Shown one piece after another: positions 14,170-21,798 of a stretch of 28,161 nt of DNA; within the stretch, counting starts at the first letter, position 1, and each line of letters opens with the position of its first letter. The stretch covers positions 1-28,161 of the IMG/VR virus record IMGVR_UViG_3300031227_000310. The stretch is one strand, 5' to 3'. Under the pieces are notes generated by a model that was given only the letters and a program-made list of their open reading frames with translations, made no database searches and was not told the origin of the DNA. Origin of the DNA: a virus. Position numbers and translations under genes: made by a program.

Positions 14170-15077
14170 TGAAGACCTCCGTTTCCGTTTGTTTTGATGT
14201 AGTTATCCAAGTAATTCATTGTGATTTCGGTCCCCTTGCTGATGTCTTCCAACGCTGTCGCATCGTTACCGACTAGCCAAGCATTAGGTTTAAATGAGTG
14301 ATTCGAGTATCTCGCTAGTATCGTTCGGTTGCCTTCCATGAACACTGGAAATCGTTCTCCCTTTTCGATGTCCCTAGTAGTGAAAGTTCCCATTCCATCT
14401 ATTTCTGATACTCCTAAGTCGATTGATCCGCAAGGAATGCCTTCAGGTTCGCCTTGATCGTTCATGTAGTAGTCGATTGCTTCCTGTGATACTCCTGCTA
14501 TCTTTTTAAAGACTTCGTATTCTCCGAGCTCTGGATGATCCTTGGATGATTCGAAGTAGAGTTGATCTAGCTTCTCTTCATCTCTCTCATTTGTCGGATT
14601 GGCAAAGGTGTTAGTGAATTTCACTCCATCGATCGTTATACCGAGCTTTCGCACACCAGGACTGGAAATGAATACGTCTCCAGCTAGAAAGTAATTTGCC
14701 CCAGTTTCAGTGAAGACAATTACATCTCCCTGAACAACCGAGTTGATTGTTTCAACCTTATGCTCTGCTCCTGTGACGATCGACATAGGAGAAAGAACCA
14801 TTTCCTTAACCGATACTCCGTCCGAGTGTATCCAGCTCATTGAGCATTCTGCCCCGCATAAATCGAACCGTTCACGATTCGCAAGATGGGCTTCTATCTC
14901 ATCCACTGCCGAATCAAAGGTTTCCTTGTCGAACTCACCTACCAAACGAGACACGTTCAAGCCAATGAAATCATCCATCGTCTTGAGGAATGGCGGGATC
15001 TGTTGAATCCCTTCAGCCATTTCAAGCTTCTGCTTCTCGTCTAGTGAATCGTAAATATGAGCTTCGGTATCTGCCAT
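14154..15077 (-). CDS. SET-domain protein in the virion cassette
   Basis: I chose the ATG at 15077 (307 residues), behind AGGA; the frame upstream offers only a TTG. The C-terminus carries a compact SET domain (about 219-290): SEIDGMGTF (224-232), DIEKGE (236-241), the pseudoknot motif RYSNHSFKPN (256-265) and DISKGTEITMNY (278-289) with the catalytic-type Tyr. SET domains use S-adenosylmethionine to methylate lysines. Residues 1-215 were not recognised and contain a mixed alpha/beta region. It lies between small beta-structured proteins and the gp7-like gene, where P22 has gp14. The substrate is unknown; virion, host protein or a non-enzymatic structural role are all possible. Confidence 0.85.
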   Translation of the reverse strand: MADTEAHIYDSLDEKQKLEMAEGIQQIPPFLKTMDDFIGLNVSRLVGEFDKETFDSAVDEIEAHLANRERFDLCGAECSMSWIHSDGVSVKEMVLSPMSIVTGAEHKVETINSVVQGDVIVFTETGANYFLAGDVFISSPGVRKLGITIDGVKFTNTFANPTNERDEEKLDQLYFESSKDHPELGEYEVFKKIAGVSQEAIDYYMNDQGEPEGIPCGSIDLGVSEIDGMGTFTTRDIEKGERFPVFMEGNRTILARYSNHSFKPNAWLVGNDATALEDISKGTEITMNYLDNYIKTNGNGGLQCLAQ

Positions 15078-15088
15078 GTCTCTATTTC

Positions 15089-15457
15089 CTAATTCACTGA
15101 AAACCAATTGCAGGTTTCGCCACTAACTGAGCTGTCTACCCATACCGCGTCAGTGTTTGATATGTCGATGCTGATTAACTCACCAGAAGCTAGAGGGAAG
15201 CCGTTTGAAGCAGCAACCGTACTGTTGCCCACGTAGATAATCCCCGTGTTCGCTGCCGCTGCCTTCACCGTTATCGACTTAGCTGTAGTCGTAGCAAATT
15301 GAACTCTCGTCGTTGCGGTTGTAACCGTTACGAGCGCTGAACTAATCGTTGTTGGCAATGGGAAGTTCCCCACTTGAACGGGTAGCTTCCCGTCTAATGG
15401 ATCGGCGTGAACCGTACCATCGGAATTTCTTAATCTGACTGCTCCAAATTTACTCAT
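15089..15457 (-). CDS. Beta-structured virion protein
   Basis: This 122-residue protein is Thr/Ala/Val-rich and almost wholly beta-strand in pattern. It contains ITVKAAAANTGIIYVGNSTV (about 61-80) and an ending of the type 'SGE-I-ID-SN-DAVWVDSSV-GE', seen in many small phage structural proteins of unknown exact role. It lies right after the gp10-like gene and another beta protein, the place where P22 has the tail needle. It may decorate the head or tail; it does not show the coiled coil of a needle. It is joined to the previous gene by an ATGA overlap. Confidence 0.65.
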   Translation of the reverse strand: MSKFGAVRLRNSDGTVHADPLDGKLPVQVGNFPLPTTISSALVTVTTATTRVQFATTTAKSITVKAAAANTGIIYVGNSTVAASNGFPLASGELISIDISNTDAVWVDSSVSGETCNWFSVN

Positions 15458-15870
15458 GTATATCGATACTCCGTTCCAATAAATGCCAAGTCTGGAGAGT
15501 CGCCGTCAGATATGACGGTTGGATTAACTTCGCCTTCAACCGTTCCTTGAAGTGTGAGAGTGTTGCTTGCTCCGCTTCTGGAAACGTAATGCCGACCAGC
15601 CCCTGGCAATACAATCGTGATGCTTCCCGTACTCATATCGGCCAAAACATACTCGTTATTAGCGATTGAATAAGGGGAATCTGCCGATGTAATGACGTTG
15701 TAGGTTGGTTCGAGCTCTGTCACCCGAGCTCCTAGCGTAACACGATCTGCGTTCGCTCCATTGATCGCCGATTCGATTGTTTCCAGAAAGACCTGAGTAG
15801 GCAAAGAAGCGTACCCGTCTTCGTCGACAAGAACTTCGTCTCTTAGTGGCGCTATTGCTCGCAAACTCAT
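15454..15870 (-). CDS. Fibre-like beta-domain virion protein
   Basis: This 138-residue protein has a short N-terminal arm (APLRDEVLVDEDGYASLPTQ), a helix (about 27-55) with coiled-coil spacing, then a beta domain of the pattern 'YVLADMSTGSITIVLPGAGR...ISDGD' (about 69-138). That domain resembles the modules at the end of the tailspike and in the 152-residue protein further upstream in the operon. The position after the gp10-like gene fits a tail-tip or needle component. The helix-then-beta layout could support a trimeric fibre, which is inference. It is joined on both sides by ATGA overlaps. Confidence 0.65.
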   Translation of the reverse strand: MSLRAIAPLRDEVLVDEDGYASLPTQVFLETIESAINGANADRVTLGARVTELEPTYNVITSADSPYSIANNEYVLADMSTGSITIVLPGAGRHYVSRSGASNTLTLQGTVEGEVNPTVISDGDSPDLAFIGTEYRYT

Positions 15871-17336
15871 TCGAAAGCGTCCTCCAAGGTTACCTTCATC
15901 TCTGTGAAAGCCTGTCGGTTATCCGTGGTAGTCGTGAAACGGAAGATTGCCCGGTCGTTGAATCGGCCAAGTCTGTTCCAGCGGATCTTCGTCTCGAATT
16001 TTCCGATCTTGCCCATAGAGCGCTCGCCCTTGCTTATCCATGTCCGACCCTCGTCTTTGCTGTATTCGAGAAGCACTTGAGGATTCGTGTCGGCTGGAGC
16101 ATCCCAGACCTCCTGAGCTACTCCCGTTTCAGCCTTTAATTCGATCTCGTCTACGAATAGATGATCGCCTTGACCAGACAAGTAACGGCCTGTGAAGATG
16201 CAGGTTCGAGTGTAGCTTTCGTATTCTGAATTGGTGCTTGGATCGAAGTAGCCAATCTTACCTGATCCAGCAAAATCGATTATCTTGTTATAGACCTTTT
16301 TCGGAGTGGTTAGACTACCTGAATTTGTTGAAAACCAAACGGCCTGACCTTTCAATGCCGATGCCGTTATGTTGTAGAAAAGTGCTGTTGGAGGATTGTA
16401 GAAGCCAATTATTAGCTGACCATCCCAAGAATAAGATGTAGCCGAGTTGCTTGCGTAGGTTGCGTCCCTCCAGATGGCGTCTATTGCGTCCGTACTGATC
16501 TTTTGAACAGATCCCGACCCGACACCTCTCCAAGCCGCATTTTTCTCATTTATGCCACCTCCCCAGAAGAAGAACGAATTGTCGAACGAGATCCAACCAC
16601 CGCGAAAGGCCAACCCCTTCTCGATGGTAGCTCCGGGCACTTCCACGAATGCGAAAGGCTCGGTAGCCACGTTTCGTAAAACCTTAATAGTGTCACAGCC
16701 CATTGCCATGAGCTGACCTCTCGCCTTGCCTACGCGAATCAGATCCTCTTTCAGAAATGGTTGAAGAAAAGCCAATGCGTCAAATGTCTGCCCCTTGTTT
16801 ACGACAACCGAAGACGATTGGAAAATGCTTACATCGGTAGACCATAGGAAATATCCGTCTACCTCGACCACGCTGGTTACTCCGCCAGACTCCGCCTCGA
16901 AATCCTGGAAGATCGTATCGGTTATCTGAACAAGCCCATTGGTCGGATCGTAGAAATAAGCCGCAACTCCAGGTATGACGATAGCCATTGTCTCGCCGTT
17001 GTCATCGATGATCGCCCGTTCGGTAGTCGTACCTGTATTGATTGCTCCAATCGTCGTGACAACGCCCGTAGAGCTTATTTTGAACAACGTAGCCCGATCC
17101 ACCGCGTATAACTCATTCGCAAATTCGTGCCTCCCCCAGAATGACTGATCTTGACCATTATTAGGAGTTGTTGCGAATAATGTTACCCCCGGCAAAGAAG
17201 CAAGCATACCCTTCGCTGAACTGCCTTCGCCCTGAGAAACGATGGGAATCAGATCCCGACACTCCTGAGCCGCGAATGGCAGACTAGGACTCTGATAGAA
17301 TCCAAAGTCGATAGGTACTCTAACCATTTTGGACAT
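15867..17336 (-). CDS. Packaged DNA stabilisation protein, P22 gp10-like
   Basis: This 489-residue protein matches the gp10 family, which closes the head after packaging and holds the tail. Typical segments are the N-terminal 'SLPFAAQECRDLIPIV' (about 18-33), an 'ANELYAVDRATLFKISSTG' strand pair (about 72-90), DDNGETMAIVIPG, 'VVEVDGYFLWST' (about 155-166) and 'EPFAFVEVPGATIEKG' (about 226-241), as in beta-propeller-like gp10 repeats. Size is close to P22 gp10 (about 470). It follows the gp4-like gene with one intervening small gene, whereas P22 has gp4 and gp10 adjacent. The start is ATG (MSKMVRVPID) with no strong Shine-Dalgarno sequence. Confidence 0.85.
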   Translation of the reverse strand: MSKMVRVPIDFGFYQSPSLPFAAQECRDLIPIVSQGEGSSAKGMLASLPGVTLFATTPNNGQDQSFWGRHEFANELYAVDRATLFKISSTGVVTTIGAINTGTTTERAIIDDNGETMAIVIPGVAAYFYDPTNGLVQITDTIFQDFEAESGGVTSVVEVDGYFLWSTDVSIFQSSSVVVNKGQTFDALAFLQPFLKEDLIRVGKARGQLMAMGCDTIKVLRNVATEPFAFVEVPGATIEKGLAFRGGWISFDNSFFFWGGGINEKNAAWRGVGSGSVQKISTDAIDAIWRDATYASNSATSYSWDGQLIIGFYNPPTALFYNITASALKGQAVWFSTNSGSLTTPKKVYNKIIDFAGSGKIGYFDPSTNSEYESYTRTCIFTGRYLSGQGDHLFVDEIELKAETGVAQEVWDAPADTNPQVLLEYSKDEGRTWISKGERSMGKIGKFETKIRWNRLGRFNDRAIFRFTTTTDNRQAFTEMKVTLEDAFE

Positions 17337-17337
17337 A

Positions 17338-17796
17338 CTAGGTATTTACCGTGTGGATATTCGACCCGTCGCTGATAAAGGTCGCGCTAGAATCGCTAGT
17401 GAGAAGCACCGAAGACGCCCCATCGATCGTGTTACCCGCTCCAGGGAGAACCGTAAGCGTATTCGACGTATGCGTTATCTGTTTCACCGTGATCGATGCC
17501 GTGTCGGTATCTGCCGCGGCATACATATTTGCCGCCGTGTCCAACGTCACCGAAAACCCGCCTCCTGATGTATCTCCAAGGATTACGTTGTCGGTCGATA
17601 AAGCTGCCGTATTTGCGGTAGCCGTTCGGATCTTCAGACGCTTCGCCCCAGAAGAGACCAGGTTAGTGATTGCCGTTGCGAAGTTGGATACCAATATCTG
17701 TCTGATACTGCCCCCCACGTTCGCCCAGAGCTTGTCCGAGGAAGCAACCGTTGTGACGTTGGTTGCGTTTACTAATTTATTGTCTGCGAAGCTCAT
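17338..17796 (-). CDS. Beta-rich fibre-like virion protein
   Basis: This 152-residue protein has an N-terminal helical stretch (about 1-50) and a C-terminal beta domain with the sequence pattern of phage fibre modules: GGFSVTLDTAA (about 79-89), SITVKQITHTSNTLTVLPG (about 100-118), NTIDG and 'SATFISDGSNIHTV'. It is inserted between the gp4-like and gp10-like genes, which are adjacent in P22. It might be a tail or head decoration protein. It is linked upstream by an ATGA overlap and followed by the gp10-like start with one base between. Role inferred only from fold pattern and location. Confidence 0.65.
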   Translation of the reverse strand: MSFADNKLVNATNVTTVASSDKLWANVGGSIRQILVSNFATAITNLVSSGAKRLKIRTATANTAALSTDNVILGDTSGGGFSVTLDTAANMYAAADTDTASITVKQITHTSNTLTVLPGAGNTIDGASSVLLTSDSSATFISDGSNIHTVNT

Positions 17797-18311
17797 AATG
17801 TTGGTTGTGCGTCCTCTAGTGGGTTTCCGTTCTCGTCATCGATTGTCATGCCGAGTTGGTCGCGAAGATCATCTTTGCCCTCGTCGTAAAAGAAATTAGT
17901 GCCCGTTCCGTAATTGAAACCGTAAGCGCTGTTGCCTTGTCCGGTTGGAAGACCGTCAGGCAATGAAGGTTTGCGAACTCGGATGCAAATCCGTCGTACT
18001 CCCTTCAGATATTCTTGAGCTTTGGCGACCATCGAATCCGTAACCGATTTGCCATACTCGTCGGCAAGCAATAGCGTGAGTTTCGCTTTCATCATACCCT
18101 GAGCCCAATCGGGAACGGTTATGGCGTCAGTCAGGTTCGATACGATCGTGTAGCCAAGGTTTATGCCGTTATGATCGGCAAGGGCTATCATCATGTCATT
18201 CATCTCGTCAATCGCCGTTGTAGCGTCGCTAGTCTGAATGGAATTAACATCAGGATCTTTCACCTTGATACGCTCGAAGGCGCGATAGATTATGTCGCTT
18301 GCTACTGCCAT
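17793..18311 (-). CDS. Tail accessory factor / head completion protein, P22 gp4-like
   Basis: This 172-residue helical protein fits the gp4 family of P22-type phages, which binds below the portal and forms the platform for the tail. The family pattern is visible: an N-terminal 'DIIYRAFERIKV' helix (6-17), 'AIDEMNDMMIALADHNGINLGY' (about 33-54, quoted as the signature helix), VPDWAQGMMKAKLTLLLADEYG (about 66-87, the second) and a Gly/Asn/Tyr-rich C-terminus. Length is near that of P22 gp4 (166). It starts at a TAATG overlap with the gene upstream. Assignment by motif and by its place before the gp10-like gene is good. Confidence 0.85.
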   Translation of the reverse strand: MAVASDIIYRAFERIKVKDPDVNSIQTSDATTAIDEMNDMMIALADHNGINLGYTIVSNLTDAITVPDWAQGMMKAKLTLLLADEYGKSVTDSMVAKAQEYLKGVRRICIRVRKPSLPDGLPTGQGNSAYGFNYGTGTNFFYDEGKDDLRDQLGMTIDDENGNPLEDAQPTL

Positions 18312-18547
18312 TATCTATTGAGCCAGTCGATTGATTTGCGGAGATTGGCTAGAACGATATCTAGTTCTCGCGTTTTATCCCGCAGGCCAAGCTCGTCGAT
18401 TAGAATCTGAATCCTCGCCTGTACGGTTGATGGAGTTGCGTGATCTATGTAAGGGGCTGGTATTTGAGATGGAGAATCAAGTCCGACTACGCGAGTCTCC
18501 TTTTTCGCTGCCACCTTCTTCACTGTCTTTTTCTCTGCCATAATCAT
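18311..18547 (-). CDS. Small helical protein after the capsid genes
   Basis: I chose ATG 18547 (78 residues, MIMAEKK); a second ATG at 18541 gives 76 residues. A GTG at 18586 would place the start inside a terminator hairpin and is unlikely. The N-terminus is Lys/Ala-rich (KKTVKKVAAKKE), followed by a Pro/Ser segment and two predicted helices (VQARIQILIDELG, ELDIVLANLRKSID). The family was not recognised. It lies between the capsid and neck genes and ends in a TAATG overlap with the gp4-like gene. The weak upstream GGTGA is the only ribosome-site candidate. Confidence 0.6.
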   Translation of the reverse strand: MIMAEKKTVKKVAAKKETRVVGLDSPSQIPAPYIDHATPSTVQARIQILIDELGLRDKTRELDIVLANLRKSIDWLNR

Positions 18548-18562
18548 TTTGGTTTTCACCAC

Positions 18563-18590
18563 AAAAGGGAATGGCCCGAAGACCACTCCC
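18563..18590 (-). terminator. UUCG hairpin terminator or attenuator after the capsid genes
   Basis: On the - strand, GGGAGTGGTC and GGCCATTCCC form a 10-bp stem (two G-U pairs) closed by a TTCG tetraloop and followed by TTTTG. It lies between the capsid-proximal gene (ends 18616) and the next gene (starts 18547). With four T residues it may act as a partial stop that keeps capsid mRNA above neck and tail mRNA, or as an RNA end stabiliser. Confidence 0.7.
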
Positions 18591-18615
18591 TAGTGAAATG
18601 TGTTAGAAAAACGGT

Positions 18616-18834
18616 CTAGCCGTTGTCGTTATAGCTCGCTCTCAATACAGCAAGGTCTACGCGCAATGCGTTTACTTGAGCAACTAGAGAGGCTACAGAA
18701 TTGCGAACTTCTGCTTGCACATAAGTTCCGCTGATAGCCGCGAGAGTAGCCGAAGCTGTGCCTCCCGAACTATCGGTGAGAGTAGCGCTCGTTAGAGCTG
18801 CTACATCATCTTCTAGTCTAATTCCTCTAGGCAT
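18616..18834 (-). CDS. Small virion-type protein after major capsid
   Basis: This 72-residue protein has a Thr/Ser/Ala-rich central stretch (about 12-42) that looks like beta strands, and a C-terminal heptad-like helix (ASLVAQVNALRVDLAVLRAS, about 48-67). That layout is frequent in small phage head-fibre or decoration proteins placed next to the coat gene, where the helix forms a trimer. This assignment is inference from pattern. It lies 12 bases after the coat stop and is followed by the UUCG hairpin, so it is probably expressed at capsid level. Confidence 0.65.
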   Translation of the reverse strand: MPRGIRLEDDVAALTSATLTDSSGGTASATLAAISGTYVQAEVRNSVASLVAQVNALRVDLAVLRASYNDNG

Positions 18835-18846
18835 AAGTCAGATTGT

Positions 18847-20142
18847 CTAGTTACCCCAGACTACACCTCCCAAAAGTGGGTTGAAGGTTGAGAAGACAGG
18901 CTGCATATCGATACGTAGAGTAGTCTCAGCAGTAGTCATGTCAGATCCCATGCTCAAACGCATCGAGAACGATCCATCTTTGCTAGTGATAACACGGCTT
19001 TCCTGTCCGTAGAGCTTGCTCAGACGAACAAACGCTAGTCCAAGAGCTTCAGGGTGCATGAACATCGATGGGACGTTCACGCTCGCTTCAGTACCGCCAA
19101 TGATGCTGATTCCGGTAGTGGTTCCGATTGCAGCGCTGATAGTGTTGTACTGACCGGCTGCTTCGTAGATCGCTGGACCTTGAACAACAATATCCATGTC
19201 GCCGCTACCATCTGCCGTATCGCCTGTTACAACGACACACTGATATGGAAGAGGAGCACCATCACGACCAACACTCAAAGTCTTGGTCTTCTGGTTTACC
19301 CAATAGATCGAAGGAATGCTCAAACGATCTCCAGCAACGAGCGTGTCGTTCTCGGCGAATCCGCTGATGTTCATGCTGGTCCGGTACGTATCCTTCGCAG
19401 ACAAGTAAGTCTGAGTTGGAGCGGTTCCATTTACGACCACAGTGGCGCTGTCATACCCAGCTCCGCAAGTATGCGAAGAAAGAGTATCGCACATGCGAGC
19501 GTCTACGTTTCCGAAGTTGCCTGCGATTGCTGCGCGTTCCCATGCCGACGTGACCAGAGCGCCGCTATTACCAGCGAGGCCATTCTGAGCGTTAGCAAGA
19601 CGTTCGATCGAATAAGGATCAAACAGACCCTTGCATTGACCTTCAGGAAAGCCCATCGCAGAAGCGAAAGAACCAATCTGAGCAACGTCGCTCCACTGGC
19701 TGACCGTATTCGTTACGGTTCCCAATGTATGAGCTAGGTTGTTCTTCGCGTAAGTTGCCAAGTTCGTTTCAAACTTAGTAGCCAAGCGAGAAGAAGCCGC
19801 TGCCATGATTGCTCCGAGATCCTCATCGTTCAAGTCCTGAGACTCATCGATTAGATCCCACTGGATAGGAACGGTGATGACGTTCTGAGCGGTAGCCGTT
19901 GCGCGACCACGTTGAAGCGTGTTGATCGTAGATGAAGTAAGATCGCCGCGAGCAGTTTCTACTGCTGCGAAGTCCCAAGGACGGCGCACGTATGCGGTAT
20001 CGCCTGATGCTGGATTCCGAAAGTCGTTGTCCGTAATAACGGAGCGATTGACGCACTTCGAGAATACCATCTGACTGTTCCAAGCTTTAAGAAAGCCTGA
20101 AGCTAGTCGATTAACATAATTGCTGCTTAGTGTAGTTGCCAT
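18847..20142 (-). CDS. Major capsid protein, P22 coat-type
   Basis: This 431-residue protein lies directly after the scaffold gene and has the size of P22 coat protein (430). It has an N-terminal arm with helices (LASGFLKAWNSQMVFSK), a 'GDTAYVRRPWDF' segment (about 47-58), VITVPIQWDLIDESQDLND (about 88-106) typical of HK97-fold coats of this group, and a middle insertion domain. The C-terminus ends FNPLLGGVVWGN. The start at ATG 20142 is behind an AAATAAATAAA leader with no Shine-Dalgarno sequence, odd for what must be the most abundant protein and a hint at host initiation habits. Confidence 0.85.
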   Translation of the reverse strand: MATTLSSNYVNRLASGFLKAWNSQMVFSKCVNRSVITDNDFRNPASGDTAYVRRPWDFAAVETARGDLTSSTINTLQRGRATATAQNVITVPIQWDLIDESQDLNDEDLGAIMAAASSRLATKFETNLATYAKNNLAHTLGTVTNTVSQWSDVAQIGSFASAMGFPEGQCKGLFDPYSIERLANAQNGLAGNSGALVTSAWERAAIAGNFGNVDARMCDTLSSHTCGAGYDSATVVVNGTAPTQTYLSAKDTYRTSMNISGFAENDTLVAGDRLSIPSIYWVNQKTKTLSVGRDGAPLPYQCVVVTGDTADGSGDMDIVVQGPAIYEAAGQYNTISAAIGTTTGISIIGGTEASVNVPSMFMHPEALGLAFVRLSKLYGQESRVITSKDGSFSMRLSMGSDMTTAETTLRIDMQPVFSTFNPLLGGVVWGN

Positions 20143-20179
20143 TTTATTTATTTCTAATGTCTAATTATGACCCTCGCTT

Positions 20180-21067
20180 CTATTCGATGTCGAAGCCGTC
20201 CAGAATTGCCATCGGTCTACCCGATGTTCCTCCAGATGTCTGCTCTATCGGTGGCGGAGCCCCCGTAAGTTTCGGTTTCGCCTTCTTTGCTGGAACAGGA
20301 TTCGCAATACTGTGCTCTATGACGCCTATCGCCATGAGAGCTCTAAGAGGAGGCATTCCAAGAATACGGTTCCTCTCGTCTGCGTTCTTTAGAAGATAAT
20401 GATCGAGAGCTGGTCCTACGTCGGACTCCGAAACTGCATCGTTGACGTGCTTCGGCCATGTCGGATCACCCGCATCTTTGAAGTCATCAACGTATTCTGG
20501 ATGCTCATTCGCATAAGCAACTAGCTTTTGATCGAACGCTTTGGCTTTTTCTTGGGATGCTTGCTGATGAGCTTCCGTCTTTCTCGTATTCTCCGACAAG
20601 GCAATTTGCCTCGCTACTTCATCGCTCTGCCATTTCGACTGAGCAGCTTGAAGCTTTTCAGCATCATAGTCGATGCCCTCATCGGACTCGCTAGGATAGG
20701 GTTTTGCGGTTGGTGCGGTTTTACTCGAATTACGAAACTCTTCAAACTCACGTCTGAGCGTTTCATTGCCCTCGCGTTCCCTTTGAAGTTCCTCTGCGTT
20801 CTTTTTCTTCTTTAGTATTTCCTCGTTCAGTCTTGCCCTAGGAATCATGTCACCAGGCTTGCTGTGACTCTCCTCAACCGGGCTCGCGTTCGTTTCGCCT
20901 TCATCGTCGGATTCACTCTCGGATGAAACACCCTCGACCTCCTGTGTTTCGATTTCCTGCGTAGGAACGATTTCTTCTGCTGGTGTGGACGATTCACCGA
21001 TAGCTTCGCCTTCGACGATTACTTCGTCCAGGTCTAGCGTTACATCCCCTATGGTTTGATTAGACAT
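20180..21067 (-). CDS. Scaffold protein
   Basis: I chose ATG 21067 (295 residues, MSNQTIGDV); the only start further upstream is a TTG. The first ~75 residues are extremely acidic (many E/D, e.g. ESESDDEGE). A long charged coiled coil follows (about 78-190, with KKKKNAEELQREREGNE), and the C-terminal tail is basic with Lys/Pro (VPAKKAKPKLTG). Acidic, helical, with a basic C-terminus and placed just before the coat gene, it fits a P22 gp8-type scaffold that directs coat assembly and leaves the head. There is no catalytic protease motif. No Shine-Dalgarno sequence. Confidence 0.8.
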   Translation of the reverse strand: MSNQTIGDVTLDLDEVIVEGEAIGESSTPAEEIVPTQEIETQEVEGVSSESESDDEGETNASPVEESHSKPGDMIPRARLNEEILKKKKNAEELQREREGNETLRREFEEFRNSSKTAPTAKPYPSESDEGIDYDAEKLQAAQSKWQSDEVARQIALSENTRKTEAHQQASQEKAKAFDQKLVAYANEHPEYVDDFKDAGDPTWPKHVNDAVSESDVGPALDHYLLKNADERNRILGMPPLRALMAIGVIEHSIANPVPAKKAKPKLTGAPPPIEQTSGGTSGRPMAILDGFDIE

Positions 21068-21199
21068 TTTGACAACTTGCTTGTTGAACGCCACTCGGAT
21101 TGAGCGACGTAGGACATTCAAATGTCGTACCCCTATTAACGAAAGGGGAAAATGAGGGCAATGGGGCTGGTTTTAGCCGAAAAACGGCCTAGCCAATTA
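21068..21199 (-). other. Leader between HNH gene and scaffold, with small palindromes
   Basis: This 132-bp spacer contains a perfect palindrome GACATT-CA-AATGTC (21113-21126), a short CCCCT/AGGGG stem (about 21130-21149) and overlapping GGCT/AGCC stems near 21165-21193 with a T-rich loop on the - strand. They may form mRNA hairpins ahead of the scaffold gene. I found no clear promoter. Confidence 0.4.
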
Positions 21200-21751
21200 C
21201 TATTCCATGAATTTGTTCAATGCTTCTGGCATATACCCAAATTCAGTTGCTTTGGCGTTCCAGGCAATAGCGGCCTCTTTTTCTGTGCTGAAAGAACCGA
21301 GATGATACGTCTTTTTGTTAAAAACAGTCTGAGCAACCCATTTTGAATTAATATCACGGCGGCAAACACCTCGATACTTACTCGTCACCCCAGTTTGTGG
21401 TTTTTGGTAACCTCTGAGGTTCTCTTTATTCGTCACCATCCTTAATTGAGATGGCCGATTATCGGTCTTTTTACCTTTTATATGATCTACTTTTAGATCT
21501 TCTGAGTATTCAGGATCGAATGCTCTAGCAACTACTCTAGCAACTAATTTCGTAGACATCAATGAATCCTTATAAAACGAAACCGTTAAGTATCCCTTTT
21601 TATTAGGTGTAAGTTTCATTATCCTAGCATTGCTAAACCATAGCGACTTCACTCGGCCAATGTCGGAAACTTCATAAATACCTTCATATCCAATAATTGG
21701 CTTCCATTGCTCGTCATCAAGTGACACACCTTCTTTGTTGATTTTAACCAT
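21200..21751 (-). CDS. HNH homing endonuclease with NUMOD4 and AP2-like domains
   Basis: This 183-residue protein is a free-standing HNH endonuclease. In order: a NUMOD4-type start (EQWKPIIGYEGIYEVSDIGRV, about 14-34), a short DNA-contact region, the HNH core VDHIKGKKTDNRPSQLRMV (about 87-105) with 'NKENLRG', and an AP2-like DNA-binding domain (YRGVCRRD...KKTYHLGSFSTEKEAAIAWN, about 124-165). It lies between portal and scaffold, where it serves no assembly role, and is flanked by hairpins. It is probably a selfish element that spreads by cutting genomes that lack it. It has no Shine-Dalgarno sequence. Confidence 0.9.
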   Translation of the reverse strand: MVKINKEGVSLDDEQWKPIIGYEGIYEVSDIGRVKSLWFSNARIMKLTPNKKGYLTVSFYKDSLMSTKLVARVVARAFDPEYSEDLKVDHIKGKKTDNRPSQLRMVTNKENLRGYQKPQTGVTSKYRGVCRRDINSKWVAQTVFNKKTYHLGSFSTEKEAAIAWNAKATEFGYMPEALNKFME

Positions 21752-21763
21752 TCAACGATTAAA

Positions 21764-21796
21764 GGCGCTTGGGGCTACGACCTCAAGGGCCTTTTT
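21764..21796 (-). terminator. Hairpin at the end of the portal gene
   Basis: An imperfect 11-bp inverted repeat (21764-21774 with 21781-21791, 6-nt loop) lies just after the portal stop. On the - strand it is followed by TTTAAT. On the + strand it has one mismatch and one G-T pair and is followed by TTTTT, so it may be bidirectional but weak for the late transcript. Confidence 0.5.
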
Positions 21797-21798
21797 CG

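Noticed and set aside
14154-15107. Longer version of the SET-domain protein starting at TTG 15107
   Set aside because: The ATG at 15077 has an AGGA ribosome site and clears the upstream gene's stop, while the TTG would lie inside that gene.
19054-19737. Open + strand frame of over 200 codons antisense to the coat gene
   Set aside because: It lies entirely within a well-supported coat gene on the other strand, has shadow-type composition and no upstream ribosome site.
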